This document shows, piece after piece, positions 35,457-42,933 of a stretch of DNA of 64,000 bases; within the stretch, counting starts at the first letter, position 1, and the number at the start of each line of letters is the position of its first letter. The stretch lies in the NCBI GenBank assembly GCA_965116195.1, contig OZ220491.1, forward strand, positions 1,550,001-1,614,000, given 5' to 3'. The notes beneath the pieces are model-generated. The model was not told where the DNA came from. It saw only the letters and a list, made by a program, of their open reading frames with translations, and ran no database searches. A program made the position numbers and the translations under genes. Source of the DNA: Aldehydirespirator sp965116195 (GTDB lineage Bacteria > Actinomycetota > Acidimicrobiia > Acidimicrobiales > Aldehydirespiratoraceae).

Positions 35457-36670
35457 AGCAGTCGCAACAGACTGCCAGCCGTGGCCGAGCCGGCCAGCAC
35501 TGCGGTGATCAGGGCCAACTCCACACGCAGGAAGGGCTCCAAGTCCAAGGTGACACCCGCTGCGAAGGTTGCCATACTCACTGCCCAGCCTGCGACCGCC
35601 AGGCGCGTGTGACCCAGAGCGACCATGCCCAGTGTCAGCGACAGCATCAACATCAACCCACCACCACCGCCGGCCAGCAGCGCCATGTCAGTGCGTCCGA
35701 TCTGGTCAGCGAAGACCAGGCGCACGATCGCCGGACCCAGCCAGGCTGCGAGCACGACCGAGGTCAGAGCCAGAGCTGTCACCGCGGTCAGGATCTTGAG
35801 TTGCATGTCGCGAAAGCCCGCCAGGTCGCCACGCCCGGCCAGATCAGCCAAGCCTGGCAACAAGCTCGCCTTGACCGCCTGAAAGAAAAACCAGGGCACG
35901 CGAGCGATGAGCATGGCGTTGAGAAAAACGCCCGGAGCATCCGCCGACAGTTCATCGCCACCCACAATGTCCACAGCCACAGGACCGATGTGCAGCATTG
36001 ATGCCTCGCCGATACTGGCAATCAGCAGCAGCCCCAACGCAGGAGTGATTTCGCTGTAGGGAGCAGGAGGGCCCGGATGCACGAATGGTCTCTGCTGTAC
36101 CAGCACCATCCCCGCCGCCACCACCAGAGCAGCAGCAATCGCCAATCCATAGGCATTGAGTGCGCTCACGCCCACCACAGACAATCCGGCCACAAGAGCG
36201 AGCCGTGCCACACCCTCCACGGCAAAGTACCGGCCATACAACTCGAACCGGTGGCACCCGCTGATGATCCCTCTCACCAACTCAGCGCCCGAGAAGGCGG
36301 CCAGCGCCAACAGCAACACCACCAGCAGATCATTGCGATCACCAAGCAACGTGCTCAGCCCCAATGGCCAGGCAGCCGCCAGCAGCACCGTCACCAGCGC
36401 CAGTTGCACACCGCCCAGCACCGCGGCCCGGCGCAATACCGGTGCGCTGCCATGCCCCCGGCTGGCCCGGTCGGCTGTGGCCCTTGCCAACTCCTGCTCC
36501 AGCGGCTGGAACAGGCCGACACCCAGGACGTTCACCAGCGCCCACAGCACTGCGAAGTCTCCGTAGCCGTCGGCCCCTATAGCGCGCTGAGCCACCAGCA
36601 AAAAGCCGTAGGTGGCGACCCCGTTGACCAGCAGACCCCAACCGACAGCGGCTGTGCCATGAGGCAACAT
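35429..36670 (-). CDS. Polysaccharide flippase-like (Wzx/MATE superfamily) membrane protein
   Basis: 413 residues with about 12 hydrophobic segments and few charged residues outside loops. The N-terminal NGVATYGFLLVAQRAIGADGYGDFAVLWA is typical of polysaccharide biosynthesis (RfbX/Wzx) proteins, which flip lipid-linked oligosaccharides. The last seven codons lie in the terminal unit of the 61-bp array, so the native C-terminus may have been changed. It is convergent with the large glycosyltransferase. Both a Wzx-like flippase and a Wzm/Wzt exporter are present, so two glycans may be exported. Confidence 0.82.
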   Translation of the reverse strand: MLPHGTAAVGWGLLVNGVATYGFLLVAQRAIGADGYGDFAVLWALVNVLGVGLFQPLEQELARATADRASRGHGSAPVLRRAAVLGGVQLALVTVLLAAAWPLGLSTLLGDRNDLLVVLLLALAAFSGAELVRGIISGCHRFELYGRYFAVEGVARLALVAGLSVVGVSALNAYGLAIAAALVVAAGMVLVQQRPFVHPGPPAPYSEITPALGLLLIASIGEASMLHIGPVAVDIVGGDELSADAPGVFLNAMLIARVPWFFFQAVKASLLPGLADLAGRGDLAGFRDMQLKILTAVTALALTSVVLAAWLGPAIVRLVFADQIGRTDMALLAGGGGGLMLMLSLTLGMVALGHTRLAVAGWAVSMATFAAGVTLDLEPFLRVELALITAVLAGSATAGSLLRLLYAAHARVA

Positions 36671-36838
36671 TCCGTCAAAACGAGTGCTGGCGCGGGCAAC
36701 CCCGGTTGGATAGTTGATTGCGCCTATCCCTTGTTCTCGGGAAGCTGTAGGGCAAAGGCGGTGAACCGAGTTCGGTGGGCTGAATTGTTGATGGTGCCTA
36801 TTGTTTCTCGTCCCTCCAGGCGCGAGTGCGCTGGAAGT

Positions 36839-37999
36839 CTAGGTCACAGCAGGTATGCACAAACCGTCCAACTCAAGCACCTGAATCTTGTCCCGGTTGT
36901 CGTAGGTCACCTCGTTGGTGGGATCAGCTCGCAACTTGAATTCACGGAAGCTCATTTCCAGAGCATCAAAAGCGATCAGACGACCCCTCAGAGAATCGCC
37001 TGTTCCGAGTATCAACTTGATGGCCTCAAGAGCCTGCAGGCTGCCGACAACTCCGGGCAGCACGCCCAGCACCCCGGCTTCTGCGCAGCTTGGTGCCATG
37101 TCGGCGGGGGGAGGCTCAGGCAGCAGGTCACGGTAGGTGGGGCCGTTGCGCGGATCAAACACAGTGACCTGACCCTCAAAGCGAAAGATCGAGCCGTGCA
37201 CCACCGGGATGCCCAACTTGACCGAGGCGTCGTTCAGCATGTAGCGGCTCGGGAAGTTGTCGGCACCGTCAACCACCACGTCATAACCTGCCAGTATCTC
37301 CAGAATGTTGTCAGCACCCAGGCGGGTGTCGTAGGTGACGACGTTCACATCCGGATTGAGCGCAGTGAGAGTCTTCTTGGCCGAGTCCACCTTGCGCTCA
37401 CCCACACGATCAGCGTTGTGGAGTATCTGACGCTGGAGGTTTGACTCGTCAACCACATCCATGTCAATGATGCCGAGTGTTCCCACACCTGCCGCAGCCA
37501 GATACATCGCAGCGGGCGAACCGAGTCCACCGGCACCCAGCAACAGCACCTTGGCATCAAGCAACTTGATCTGACCATCTTCGCCCACCTCGGGAACCAG
37601 CAGATGGCGCTGGTAACGATTGCGTTGCTCAGGCGTGAGAGTGCGAGGCCTTTGCCAGGCACGGCCCTCGTCCTTCCATTTGTTGAAGCCGCCATCCATC
37701 GAGACGACATTGCTGTAGCCGAGCTGGGCCAGTGTCACCGCAGCAAATGCAGAACGCACACCACCAGCGCACATCGCCACAAGTGGCGTGGTGCGGTTGC
37801 TGACTCGGTTCTCGATGCCGGACTCAAGCTGACCTCTGGCTATGTGTAGCGAGCCGGGTATCGCTCCCTGTTCGTACTCGTCGGGTTCACGCACGTCAAG
37901 CAGGGTCCATCCCTCATCCAGAAGTCGTTCAGCCCCGGCAGTGTCAACCTCTCGGATCTGCGCCCTGGCCTGCTGAAGTAGTTCACGAAATGTAGTCAT
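36839..37999 (-). CDS. moeZ: Rhodanese-adenylyltransferase fusion (MoeZ-like, rhodanese first)
   Basis: 386 residues. The N-terminal rhodanese domain (about 15-110) has LDVREPDEYEQGAIPGSLHI and the catalytic Cys77 in VAMCAGGVRSAF. The ThiF/MoeB domain (about 125-375) has the nucleotide motif LLGAGGLGSPAAMYLAAAG, the Arg/Asp positions in DESNLQRQILH, the DGADNFPSRYMLND region, and SCAEAGVLGVLPG. Such enzymes adenylate and thiolate small sulfur-carrier proteins for molybdopterin, thiamine or cysteine synthesis. In the mycobacterial MoeZ layout the rhodanese domain is C-terminal; here it is N-terminal. A role in molybdopterin synthesis would serve the molybdenum hydroxylase at 63 kb. Confidence 0.9.
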   Translation of the reverse strand: MTTFRELLQQARAQIREVDTAGAERLLDEGWTLLDVREPDEYEQGAIPGSLHIARGQLESGIENRVSNRTTPLVAMCAGGVRSAFAAVTLAQLGYSNVVSMDGGFNKWKDEGRAWQRPRTLTPEQRNRYQRHLLVPEVGEDGQIKLLDAKVLLLGAGGLGSPAAMYLAAAGVGTLGIIDMDVVDESNLQRQILHNADRVGERKVDSAKKTLTALNPDVNVVTYDTRLGADNILEILAGYDVVVDGADNFPSRYMLNDASVKLGIPVVHGSIFRFEGQVTVFDPRNGPTYRDLLPEPPPADMAPSCAEAGVLGVLPGVVGSLQALEAIKLILGTGDSLRGRLIAFDALEMSFREFKLRADPTNEVTYDNRDKIQVLELDGLCIPAVT

Positions 38000-38057
38000 G
38001 AGCTAAACCCTACCTACCTTGTCAAGATTTCACACTTGCCAAGATTTCACGGCTGAG

Positions 38058-38870
38058 TTATTCCCCTGGCCGGCTGAAACCTGCTTCTGCGTTGGAGGGC
38101 ATTCCGGCGATGACGGGCAGCACCTCACTGATCGAACCTCGGACAACCACGTCGGCGATGGAGTCGAACTCGGTTGGCTCACCGTTGACTATCACGATGC
38201 GGGCACCGGCGTGGGCTGCTATGAGTACGGTGCGGTTGACCGGCGAGACAGCCAGCGTCGTGCCGACGGCCAGGAAGAGGTCACATTCGCTGGCACCCTG
38301 CTCGGCCCGCAACAGGTCTGCGGGGTTCAGACTCTGCCCGAACGACACTGTGGCTGATTTGAGGATCCAACCACAGAGCGGACAGGGCGGGTCTGACTCC
38401 CCTGCCCGGACGCGCTCCAGCACTGTTTCGATGTCGTCGCGGTAGTCACAAGCCAGGCATTGGACTCGGCGGGTCGTGCCATGGATCTCAACCACCCGCT
38501 CAGGGTCGCTGCCAGCCAACTGGTGTAGTTCGTCCACGTTCTGGGTGATGATCAGCCACAACTTGCCACGCTGTTCCAGGTGCATCACTGCTTGATGGCC
38601 GATGTTGGGGGCTACATCTGCCCAAAGCGAACCCTCGGCGCGCCGAGCCCAGTTCTCGACGCGCACTTGCGGCTCACTGACGTAGGCGTTGATGTGTGAG
38701 GCCCGCTCAGTCGCCGGGTTCCTGGTCCACAGGCCCTGCGGGCCTCGAAAGTCAGGCAGTCCGCTGTCAGTGGAGATGCCGGCACCGCTGAGCACGGTGA
38801 TCCGCTCGCAGTCGTCCACCAACCTGCGTGCCTCTTGGACTGCGACCATCAGGGCCTCCGGCTTGATCAT
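38058..38870 (-). CDS. cobB: Sir2-family NAD-dependent protein deacylase
   Basis: 270 residues. It has GAGISTDSGLPDFRGPQGLW, TQNVDELHQLAGS, the catalytic His in EIHGT, a Cys4 zinc site (CLACD and CPLCGW), and VGTTLAVSPVN. It removes acyl groups from protein lysines, using NAD. Its 5' codons overlap one arm of a 71-bp-spaced repeat, so the promoter region contains a copy of the gene's own start-proximal sequence. Confidence 0.93.
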   Translation of the reverse strand: MIKPEALMVAVQEARRLVDDCERITVLSGAGISTDSGLPDFRGPQGLWTRNPATERASHINAYVSEPQVRVENWARRAEGSLWADVAPNIGHQAVMHLEQRGKLWLIITQNVDELHQLAGSDPERVVEIHGTTRRVQCLACDYRDDIETVLERVRAGESDPPCPLCGWILKSATVSFGQSLNPADLLRAEQGASECDLFLAVGTTLAVSPVNRTVLIAAHAGARIVIVNGEPTEFDSIADVVVRGSISEVLPVIAGMPSNAEAGFSRPGE

Positions 38871-38908
38871 CGCATAAGGCAGTCGTCCACCAACCGGCGT
38901 GCCTCACC
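38809..38908. repeat. Duplicated 26-bp segment at the sirtuin 5' end
   Basis: CAGTCGTCCACCAACC(T/G)GCG plus TGCCTC occurs at 38809 (inside the gene) and 38880 (just upstream), 71 bp apart. The intervening bases are not repeated. Confidence 0.85.
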
Positions 38909-38997
38909 AGTCGCGGCTACGGCAGCACTGTCCGGTGGCACCCCCGCAGCCTAACCACCTGTCGGCGGCGGTCGGTTGGATTTGAGCCGGGCCCGGG

Positions 38998-39026
38998 TTG
39001 ACAACAGCGATATTGTGTTATATAAA
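38998..39026 (+). promoter_or_regulatory. Sigma-70-type promoter
   Basis: TTGACA at 38998-39003 and TATAAA at 39021-39026 are separated by exactly 17 bp. The gene's ATG at 39102 lies 75 bp downstream, preceded by a GGAGAA ribosome-binding site. An inverted GATAT/ATATC pair flanks the -10 box and could bind a regulator. Confidence 0.75.
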
Positions 39027-39101
39027 GATGTTTCATATCTTCCCCCTAAACCACAACCAACCATTGAGCGCCAGATCGCTCATCCCAAACGGAGAAACCA
39101 C

Positions 39102-39737
39102 ATGACTGTCACCACCATCGGTAAGCCTGCCGTCGTTGACACGGAGGTGATCAAGCTGTTGCCCTGGGCCGACGAGGACTCAGACATGTTCGGCCACGAC
39201 CCCCGGTCGGCATATGTCGAGCAGTTCTGGCTCGGCACGCTCGGGCCCACCACAACCTGGTTCCTGCGCCACTGCGTACACCTGTTGGAGAGTTCGGAAA
39301 CAGCAGCCATAGACGTGAAGGACGCAGCCCTCAGATTGGGCATCGGCCATCAAGGCGGCATTCGCAGCGCCATGGGTCGCACTGTGGCGCGGGCTTGCCG
39401 CTTCAGAGCCGCACGCCCCGTCGGGACAACCACACTTGCGGTGCGGCTCCGGCTACCCAACGTGAGCCCACGCCAACTGCAACGCATGCCCGAGTCAGTT
39501 CGCCGACTTCACGAGCAGTACCTGTCAGCAGAAGGCGGCACCGAGGTGATCAGCAAGCAGCGCCGGCGCGCTCGTCGGATCGCGATCAGCTTGATTGAGT
39601 GCGGCGACGAACAGGACGAGGCCGAGTTGCATCTGGGACGCCTGCAGTTCCATCCAGCCGTAGCCGCAGATGCGGTCCGCTGGGCATGGAGCCAGCACCG
39701 CATCCAGCTGGTAACCGGCCCACCCGAAGCATCATGA
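39102..39737 (+). CDS. Conserved hypothetical protein (about 211 residues)
   Basis: Soluble, no signal peptide. It begins MTVTTIGKPAVVDTEVIKLL. The centre (WFLRHCVHLLESSETAAIDV, followed by ALRLGIGHQGGIRSAMGRTV) looks like a winged-helix-like fold. Basic stretches follow, and the C-terminal part contains VRLHEQYLSAE. I suspect DNA binding but recognise no named family. It has a strong promoter and its own transcript. A diverged copy of its 3' third lies about 700 bp downstream. Confidence 0.65.
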   Translation: MTVTTIGKPAVVDTEVIKLLPWADEDSDMFGHDPRSAYVEQFWLGTLGPTTTWFLRHCVHLLESSETAAIDVKDAALRLGIGHQGGIRSAMGRTVARACRFRAARPVGTTTLAVRLRLPNVSPRQLQRMPESVRRLHEQYLSAEGGTEVISKQRRRARRIAISLIECGDEQDEAELHLGRLQFHPAVAADAVRWAWSQHRIQLVTGPPEAS

Positions 39738-40092
39738 CCCCCTGACCACCCCAACCAGGTCACCCCTGCGGCAAACCGCTCACTCTTCAACATCGTTGCC
39801 AAAGGCACCCAGCCTCGGGACCTGAAAATCAAGACCCTGAGGCGGTGTCACAAGCTGCCCTCAGCCGCTCCCCAACGTCAAGGTTCTGAGGCGGGGTGCC
39901 GCAAGCTCTGCAGAGCACATTCCGGAAGACACACACGAGCACGTTCCGCAAGGTTGTCATATCGTTCCCGAGCCGCCGCAAGCGCCATACTGGGCAACTC
40001 AAACTCGCTCCGCCCACACCGCCACGGTTTCAAGGCACCGGCCTCATAGCTCAGCGTTGAAGCCACGGCCACTGCTGTTGAACCGACGAGTC

Positions 40093-40236
40093 TCAAGCCT
40101 TTTTGGGTTGCCGCCATCGACACCAGAAGGCAACGCCCTCCGGAATGAAGCCGTGATTGACCGTCTCGCTCTCAATCTCAGGGAGGTCGGGATCCAAGAA
40201 CGGGTTCTGCTCAGCATCCGTATCGCTGGTTTCCAC
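40093..40236 (-). CDS. Possible small acidic protein (47 residues)
   Basis: From GTG 40236, 5 bp after the stop of the small membrane frame, to TGA at 40093. The sequence VETSDTDAEQNPFLDPDLPE is acidic and ends in a basic Trp-rich tail. No recognisable family; the support is composition and tight spacing only. Confidence 0.25.
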   Translation of the reverse strand: METSDTDAEQNPFLDPDLPEIESETVNHGFIPEGVAFWCRWRQPKKA

Positions 40237-40240
40237 ATCC

Positions 40241-40336
40241 TCACGTTAGCTCATAGAACCCCAGCAGCAAAATGAAGATTCCGAGAAAGGCGATCAGCAC
40301 TTGGATCGCGACGAACAGGACGAGGCCGAGTTGCAT
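40241..40336 (-). CDS. Possible single-helix membrane peptide (31 residues)
   Basis: ATG 40336 to TGA 40241. Apart from its ends the peptide is one hydrophobic helix (LVLFVAIQVLIAFLGIFILL then LGFYELT). It lies downstream of the PH-like gene on the same strand. Its 5' third falls within the duplicated segment, where it is antisense to the old gene copy, so it could be accidental. Confidence 0.3.
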   Translation of the reverse strand: MQLGLVLFVAIQVLIAFLGIFILLLGFYELT

Positions 40337-40443
40337 CTGGGACGCCTGCAGTTCCACCCAAGCATAGCCGCAGATGCGGTACGTTGGGCATGGAGCCAGC
40401 ACCGCATCCAGCTGGTGAACGGCCCACCCGAAGCATCATGAAC
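40289..40443 (+). pseudogene. Duplicate of the 3' end of the 39102 gene
   Basis: Matches the last 155 bp or so of that gene, including the final codons and TGA, with scattered substitutions. The similarity continues about 120 bp past the stop. There is no start codon and no upstream coding part. Confidence 0.85.
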
Positions 40444-40594
40444 CCCTGACCACCTCCAACCAGTTCACCCCTGCGGCAAACCGCTCACCCTTCAACATCC
40501 TTGCCAAAAGGCAGCCAGCCTCAGGGCCTTTATAGGCAAGGTCCTGAGGCGGTGCCACAAGCCGCAGACAACGTCCTAGAGCCGGTCCAGTAGT

Positions 40595-40864
40595 TCAGCC
40601 CAGTTCAAAGATTTTTTCTTGTAGTTCAGCTACCATTTCTTCAGTATTCTTAACTTTCCACTCATAAGAAACGCTTCCGACATCAAGTCGTACAAGGTCG
40701 GTGCCGACGCTCTTGCGATCGTGGTGAACGCCGGATACGTGGCGCAGCGCAATTGTCTGCAGGTCAGTCTTTCCGACGCGCTTCTTGCGTTCACGCACAA
40801 GCCGGTCATCAAAGATCTCAACGGAACCGTTCTTGCCGCCTTCGCGGATCATGTACTTGCCCAT
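40595..40864 (-). CDS. Small hypothetical protein, PH-like fold suspected
   Basis: 89 residues. The alternating pattern GGKNGSVEIFDDRLVRERKK, then IALRHVSGVHHDRKSVGTD and a C-terminal helix (TEEMVAELQEKI) resembles bacterial PH-like domains of the DUF4429 kind. The assignment rests on strand/helix pattern only. It lies 35 bp upstream of pepA's stop in the same direction. Confidence 0.55.
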   Translation of the reverse strand: MGKYMIREGGKNGSVEIFDDRLVRERKKRVGKTDLQTIALRHVSGVHHDRKSVGTDLVRLDVGSVSYEWKVKNTEEMVAELQEKIFELG

Positions 40865-40899
40865 GCTGCCACTTTAGCTCCAATCGGGATGGAATGGCG

Positions 40900-42351
40900 C
40901 TACTCGTCGGTGGTTGAGGCCAGTTGTATCAGGGTGCGTACGCCGAAGCCGGTGCCGCCTTTGGGGGTTTCGCCGTCAGCAGAGTCGGAGAACGCGGGGC
41001 CGGCTATGTCGAGGTGCGCCCACGGAATGTCGTCGGCCACGAAGTTCTGGAGCACCAGTCCGGCGGTGAGTGCTCCGCCGTGCGGCCCGCCGATATTCTT
41101 GATGTCGGCTACCTCCGACTCGAGTTGCTTGCTGTAGTCGGCGGGTAGCGGCAACGGCCACACGCGCTCCCCTGCGGCTTGTGCGGCGGCCTTGACCCTG
41201 TCAATGAATGGTTCGTTGTTGCCCATCAGTCCGGCGATACGCGGCCCCAGCGCCACCATGCAGGCACCGGTGAGTGTGGCCAAGTCAACTATCGCGTCCG
41301 GTTTGTCTTCAGAGGCCAGCGACAGCGCATCAGCCAACACCAAACGGCCTTCGGCATCGGTATTGGCCACCTCAATTGTCTTACCATTGCGGATAGTGAG
41401 CACATCCCCGGGCCTGGTCGCATCGCCGCCGAGCATGTTGTCGGTCATCGGCAGGTACGCCAGCACACGAACCGGTGCCCCTAGTTTGGGCAGTGCTGAC
41501 ATGGCACCGAGCACCGCTGCGGCTCCTCCCATGTCCATCTTCATGGTCATCATGCCCTGAGCGGACTTGATAGAGAGTCCGCCAGCATCAAAGGTCAGCC
41601 CCTTGCCCACGAAAGCCAGCGTCTCGGTGGCTGTTTCTGTGGGTTCGTAGACGAGTTTCACGAAGCGTGGTGCCTGGGTGCTGCCACGGTTGACACCCAG
41701 CAAGCCACCAAGTCGCTCACGTTTGATGTCGGCTTCAGTCCAGACAATGCACTCCAGTCCAACCTTGCGCGCCACGGCTGTCGCCTTGCGAGCAAACGCC
41801 GGAGCGGTCAGCGAACCACCGGGCTCATTCACCAGGTCACGCGCCAGACACACGCCTTCAGCGATGATTGAGCCACGCTCAAGATCAGCTTTGGCTGCTT
41901 GTGCGGCGCTGCCAACAACGTCAACTCGTTTGAGCTTTGTGCCGTTGTCGGAGCCGTTCATGTCGGACTTGAAGGCCGTATAGCGGTAGCCACCGAGGAT
42001 CAGTCCTTCGGCCACTGCTTGGCGAGTTGTCGCCGGAGCCATGTCAGTGGCCTCAGGCAGGCACAACGCGATGCGCTCATGACGACCGAAGGAACGCGCC
42101 ACCGCAGCAGCAGCTCTACGTACCGTACGCGCATTGACGGCATCGGCCTCGCCAACGCCCACCAGTGCGCCAACCCGTCCGTCGATGGGCTGTTGGTGCA
42201 GTTGATCCGCCTTGCCGGTGAAGTCCTCTGCTTGCAGGAAGGACAGGTCGAACCCGTCAATGTCGGCCGTCACCGCATCAGAGGTGACCATGTGGACAAC
42301 GGCTGTTGCACCCTTGGGTATCGAGCGAACGCCATGAACGTTGACAATCAT
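40900..42351 (-). CDS. pepA: Leucyl aminopeptidase (M17)
   Basis: 483 residues. A dinuclear-metal peptidase that removes N-terminal residues from peptides in the cytoplasm. It has VGKGLTFDAGGLSIKS (metal-binding Lys and Asp), MKMDMGGAAAVLGAM, the M17 signature NTDAEGRLVLADAL, and DLATLTGACMVALG. The N-terminal domain is more variable, as usual. Confidence 0.95.
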   Translation of the reverse strand: MIVNVHGVRSIPKGATAVVHMVTSDAVTADIDGFDLSFLQAEDFTGKADQLHQQPIDGRVGALVGVGEADAVNARTVRRAAAAVARSFGRHERIALCLPEATDMAPATTRQAVAEGLILGGYRYTAFKSDMNGSDNGTKLKRVDVVGSAAQAAKADLERGSIIAEGVCLARDLVNEPGGSLTAPAFARKATAVARKVGLECIVWTEADIKRERLGGLLGVNRGSTQAPRFVKLVYEPTETATETLAFVGKGLTFDAGGLSIKSAQGMMTMKMDMGGAAAVLGAMSALPKLGAPVRVLAYLPMTDNMLGGDATRPGDVLTIRNGKTIEVANTDAEGRLVLADALSLASEDKPDAIVDLATLTGACMVALGPRIAGLMGNNEPFIDRVKAAAQAAGERVWPLPLPADYSKQLESEVADIKNIGGPHGGALTAGLVLQNFVADDIPWAHLDIAGPAFSDSADGETPKGGTGFGVRTLIQLASTTDE

Positions 42352-42399
42352 TCGGCCAGACTAACGCCAAGCCTTTCAGCCCAAGAACGCCTTTTGGGC

Positions 42400-42560
42400 C
42401 AACCTGTACCTTCGCGTGTGCGGACAGCTGCCCACCACAGCGGACACTCGCTTACCGTCACTCCTTTACGAACCTGTGCCTTCGCGCCTGCGAGACGACT
42501 GGCCACCACAGCGGACACTCGCTTACCGTCACTCCTTTACGAACCTGTGCCTTTGATCCT
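42400..42560. repeat. 71-bp tandem repeat upstream of pepA
   Basis: CCACCACAGCGGACACTCGC and the following 40 bp occur at 42432 and 42503. The element AACCTGT(A/G)CCTT occurs at about 42400, 42470 and 42541. Most of the unit is conserved, as expected for tandem duplication. Confidence 0.9.
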
Positions 42561-42659
42561 GCGGGATGGAGGAGAAGGGATTGTTGAGCTGGGCAGCACC
42601 TTCTTTCCGAGCCTCCGCGAACAAGTGGGATGGGAGGTGGTTGAGGTCCTTGTGTGAGG

Positions 42660-42809
42660 GTCAAGGCCCTACACACAGTGGGCCGGGTTATTCTCATACG
42701 CCTTCAACGCATCACGATTCGTCAAGGCCCTACACACAGTGGGCCGGGTGGCCCACCGGCTGGTGGCCGACGGGTTGTGCGGTCAAGGTCCTACACACAG
42801 TGGGCCGGG
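42660..42809. CRISPR. CRISPR-like mini-array: three 28-bp repeats, two unique 33-bp spacers
   Basis: Repeats at 42660-42687, 42721-42748 and 42782-42809; the first two are identical and the third has one change (C to T). Each has inverted arms GGCCC and GGGCC around TACACACAGT. Spacers at 42688-42720 and 42749-42781 are both exactly 33 bp and unrelated to each other. The single change in the terminal repeat and the 28+33 geometry fit a type I-E-like array. Against it: only two spacers, no cas genes in 64 kb, and two other 61-bp-spaced repeat loci in the window that may be something else. Confidence 0.45.
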
Positions 42810-42855
42810 AGCTTGCTACTCTGCCGTGTACGGTTGGTACACTTGCTAAAAAATA

Positions 42856-42870
42856 TCAAGAAATTCTTGA
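42856..42870. promoter_or_regulatory. Palindrome upstream of the DUF222/HNH gene
   Basis: TCAAGAAATTCTTGA is a perfect palindrome (7-bp arms) in an AT-rich island 64 bp before the ATG at 42934. Its position fits an operator; no regulator is known. Confidence 0.4.
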
Positions 42871-42933
42871 AAAATCTGTGAAATATTGTGAAAAGAAATG
42901 GTTGATGTCACAGGGGTCTGATATGGTGTAACC

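Larger units (their letters stand above)
39738..40594. other. Segmental-duplication region with two possible small minus-strand genes
   Basis: No large gene. It contains a copy (about 40289-40570) of 39582-39865, which covers the 3' end of the previous gene plus flank. The motif CTGAGGCGG..G(C/T)C(A/G)CAAGC recurs at 39837, 39887 and 40546. Two short minus-strand frames at 40093-40336 are listed separately. A minus-strand frame at 39878-40123 has no supporting motif. Confidence 0.6.
42352..42933. other. Divergent intergenic region with two different repeat sets
   Basis: 582 bp between pepA and the DUF222 gene. It holds a 71-bp-period repeat (42400-42560), a CRISPR-like array (42660-42809) and an AT-rich segment with a palindrome (42840-42930). 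No gene is supported; short frames here run through the repeats. Confidence 0.7.

Noticed and set aside
34681..35612. Several open frames across the 61-bp array
   Set aside because: The period is not a multiple of three, so frames rotate through the array; the frames are by-products of GC-rich repeats lacking stops.
39878..40123. Minus-strand 81-residue frame
   Set aside because: No motif, no good ribosome-binding site, and it ends in a repeated CTGAGGCGG element; not strong enough to list as a gene.
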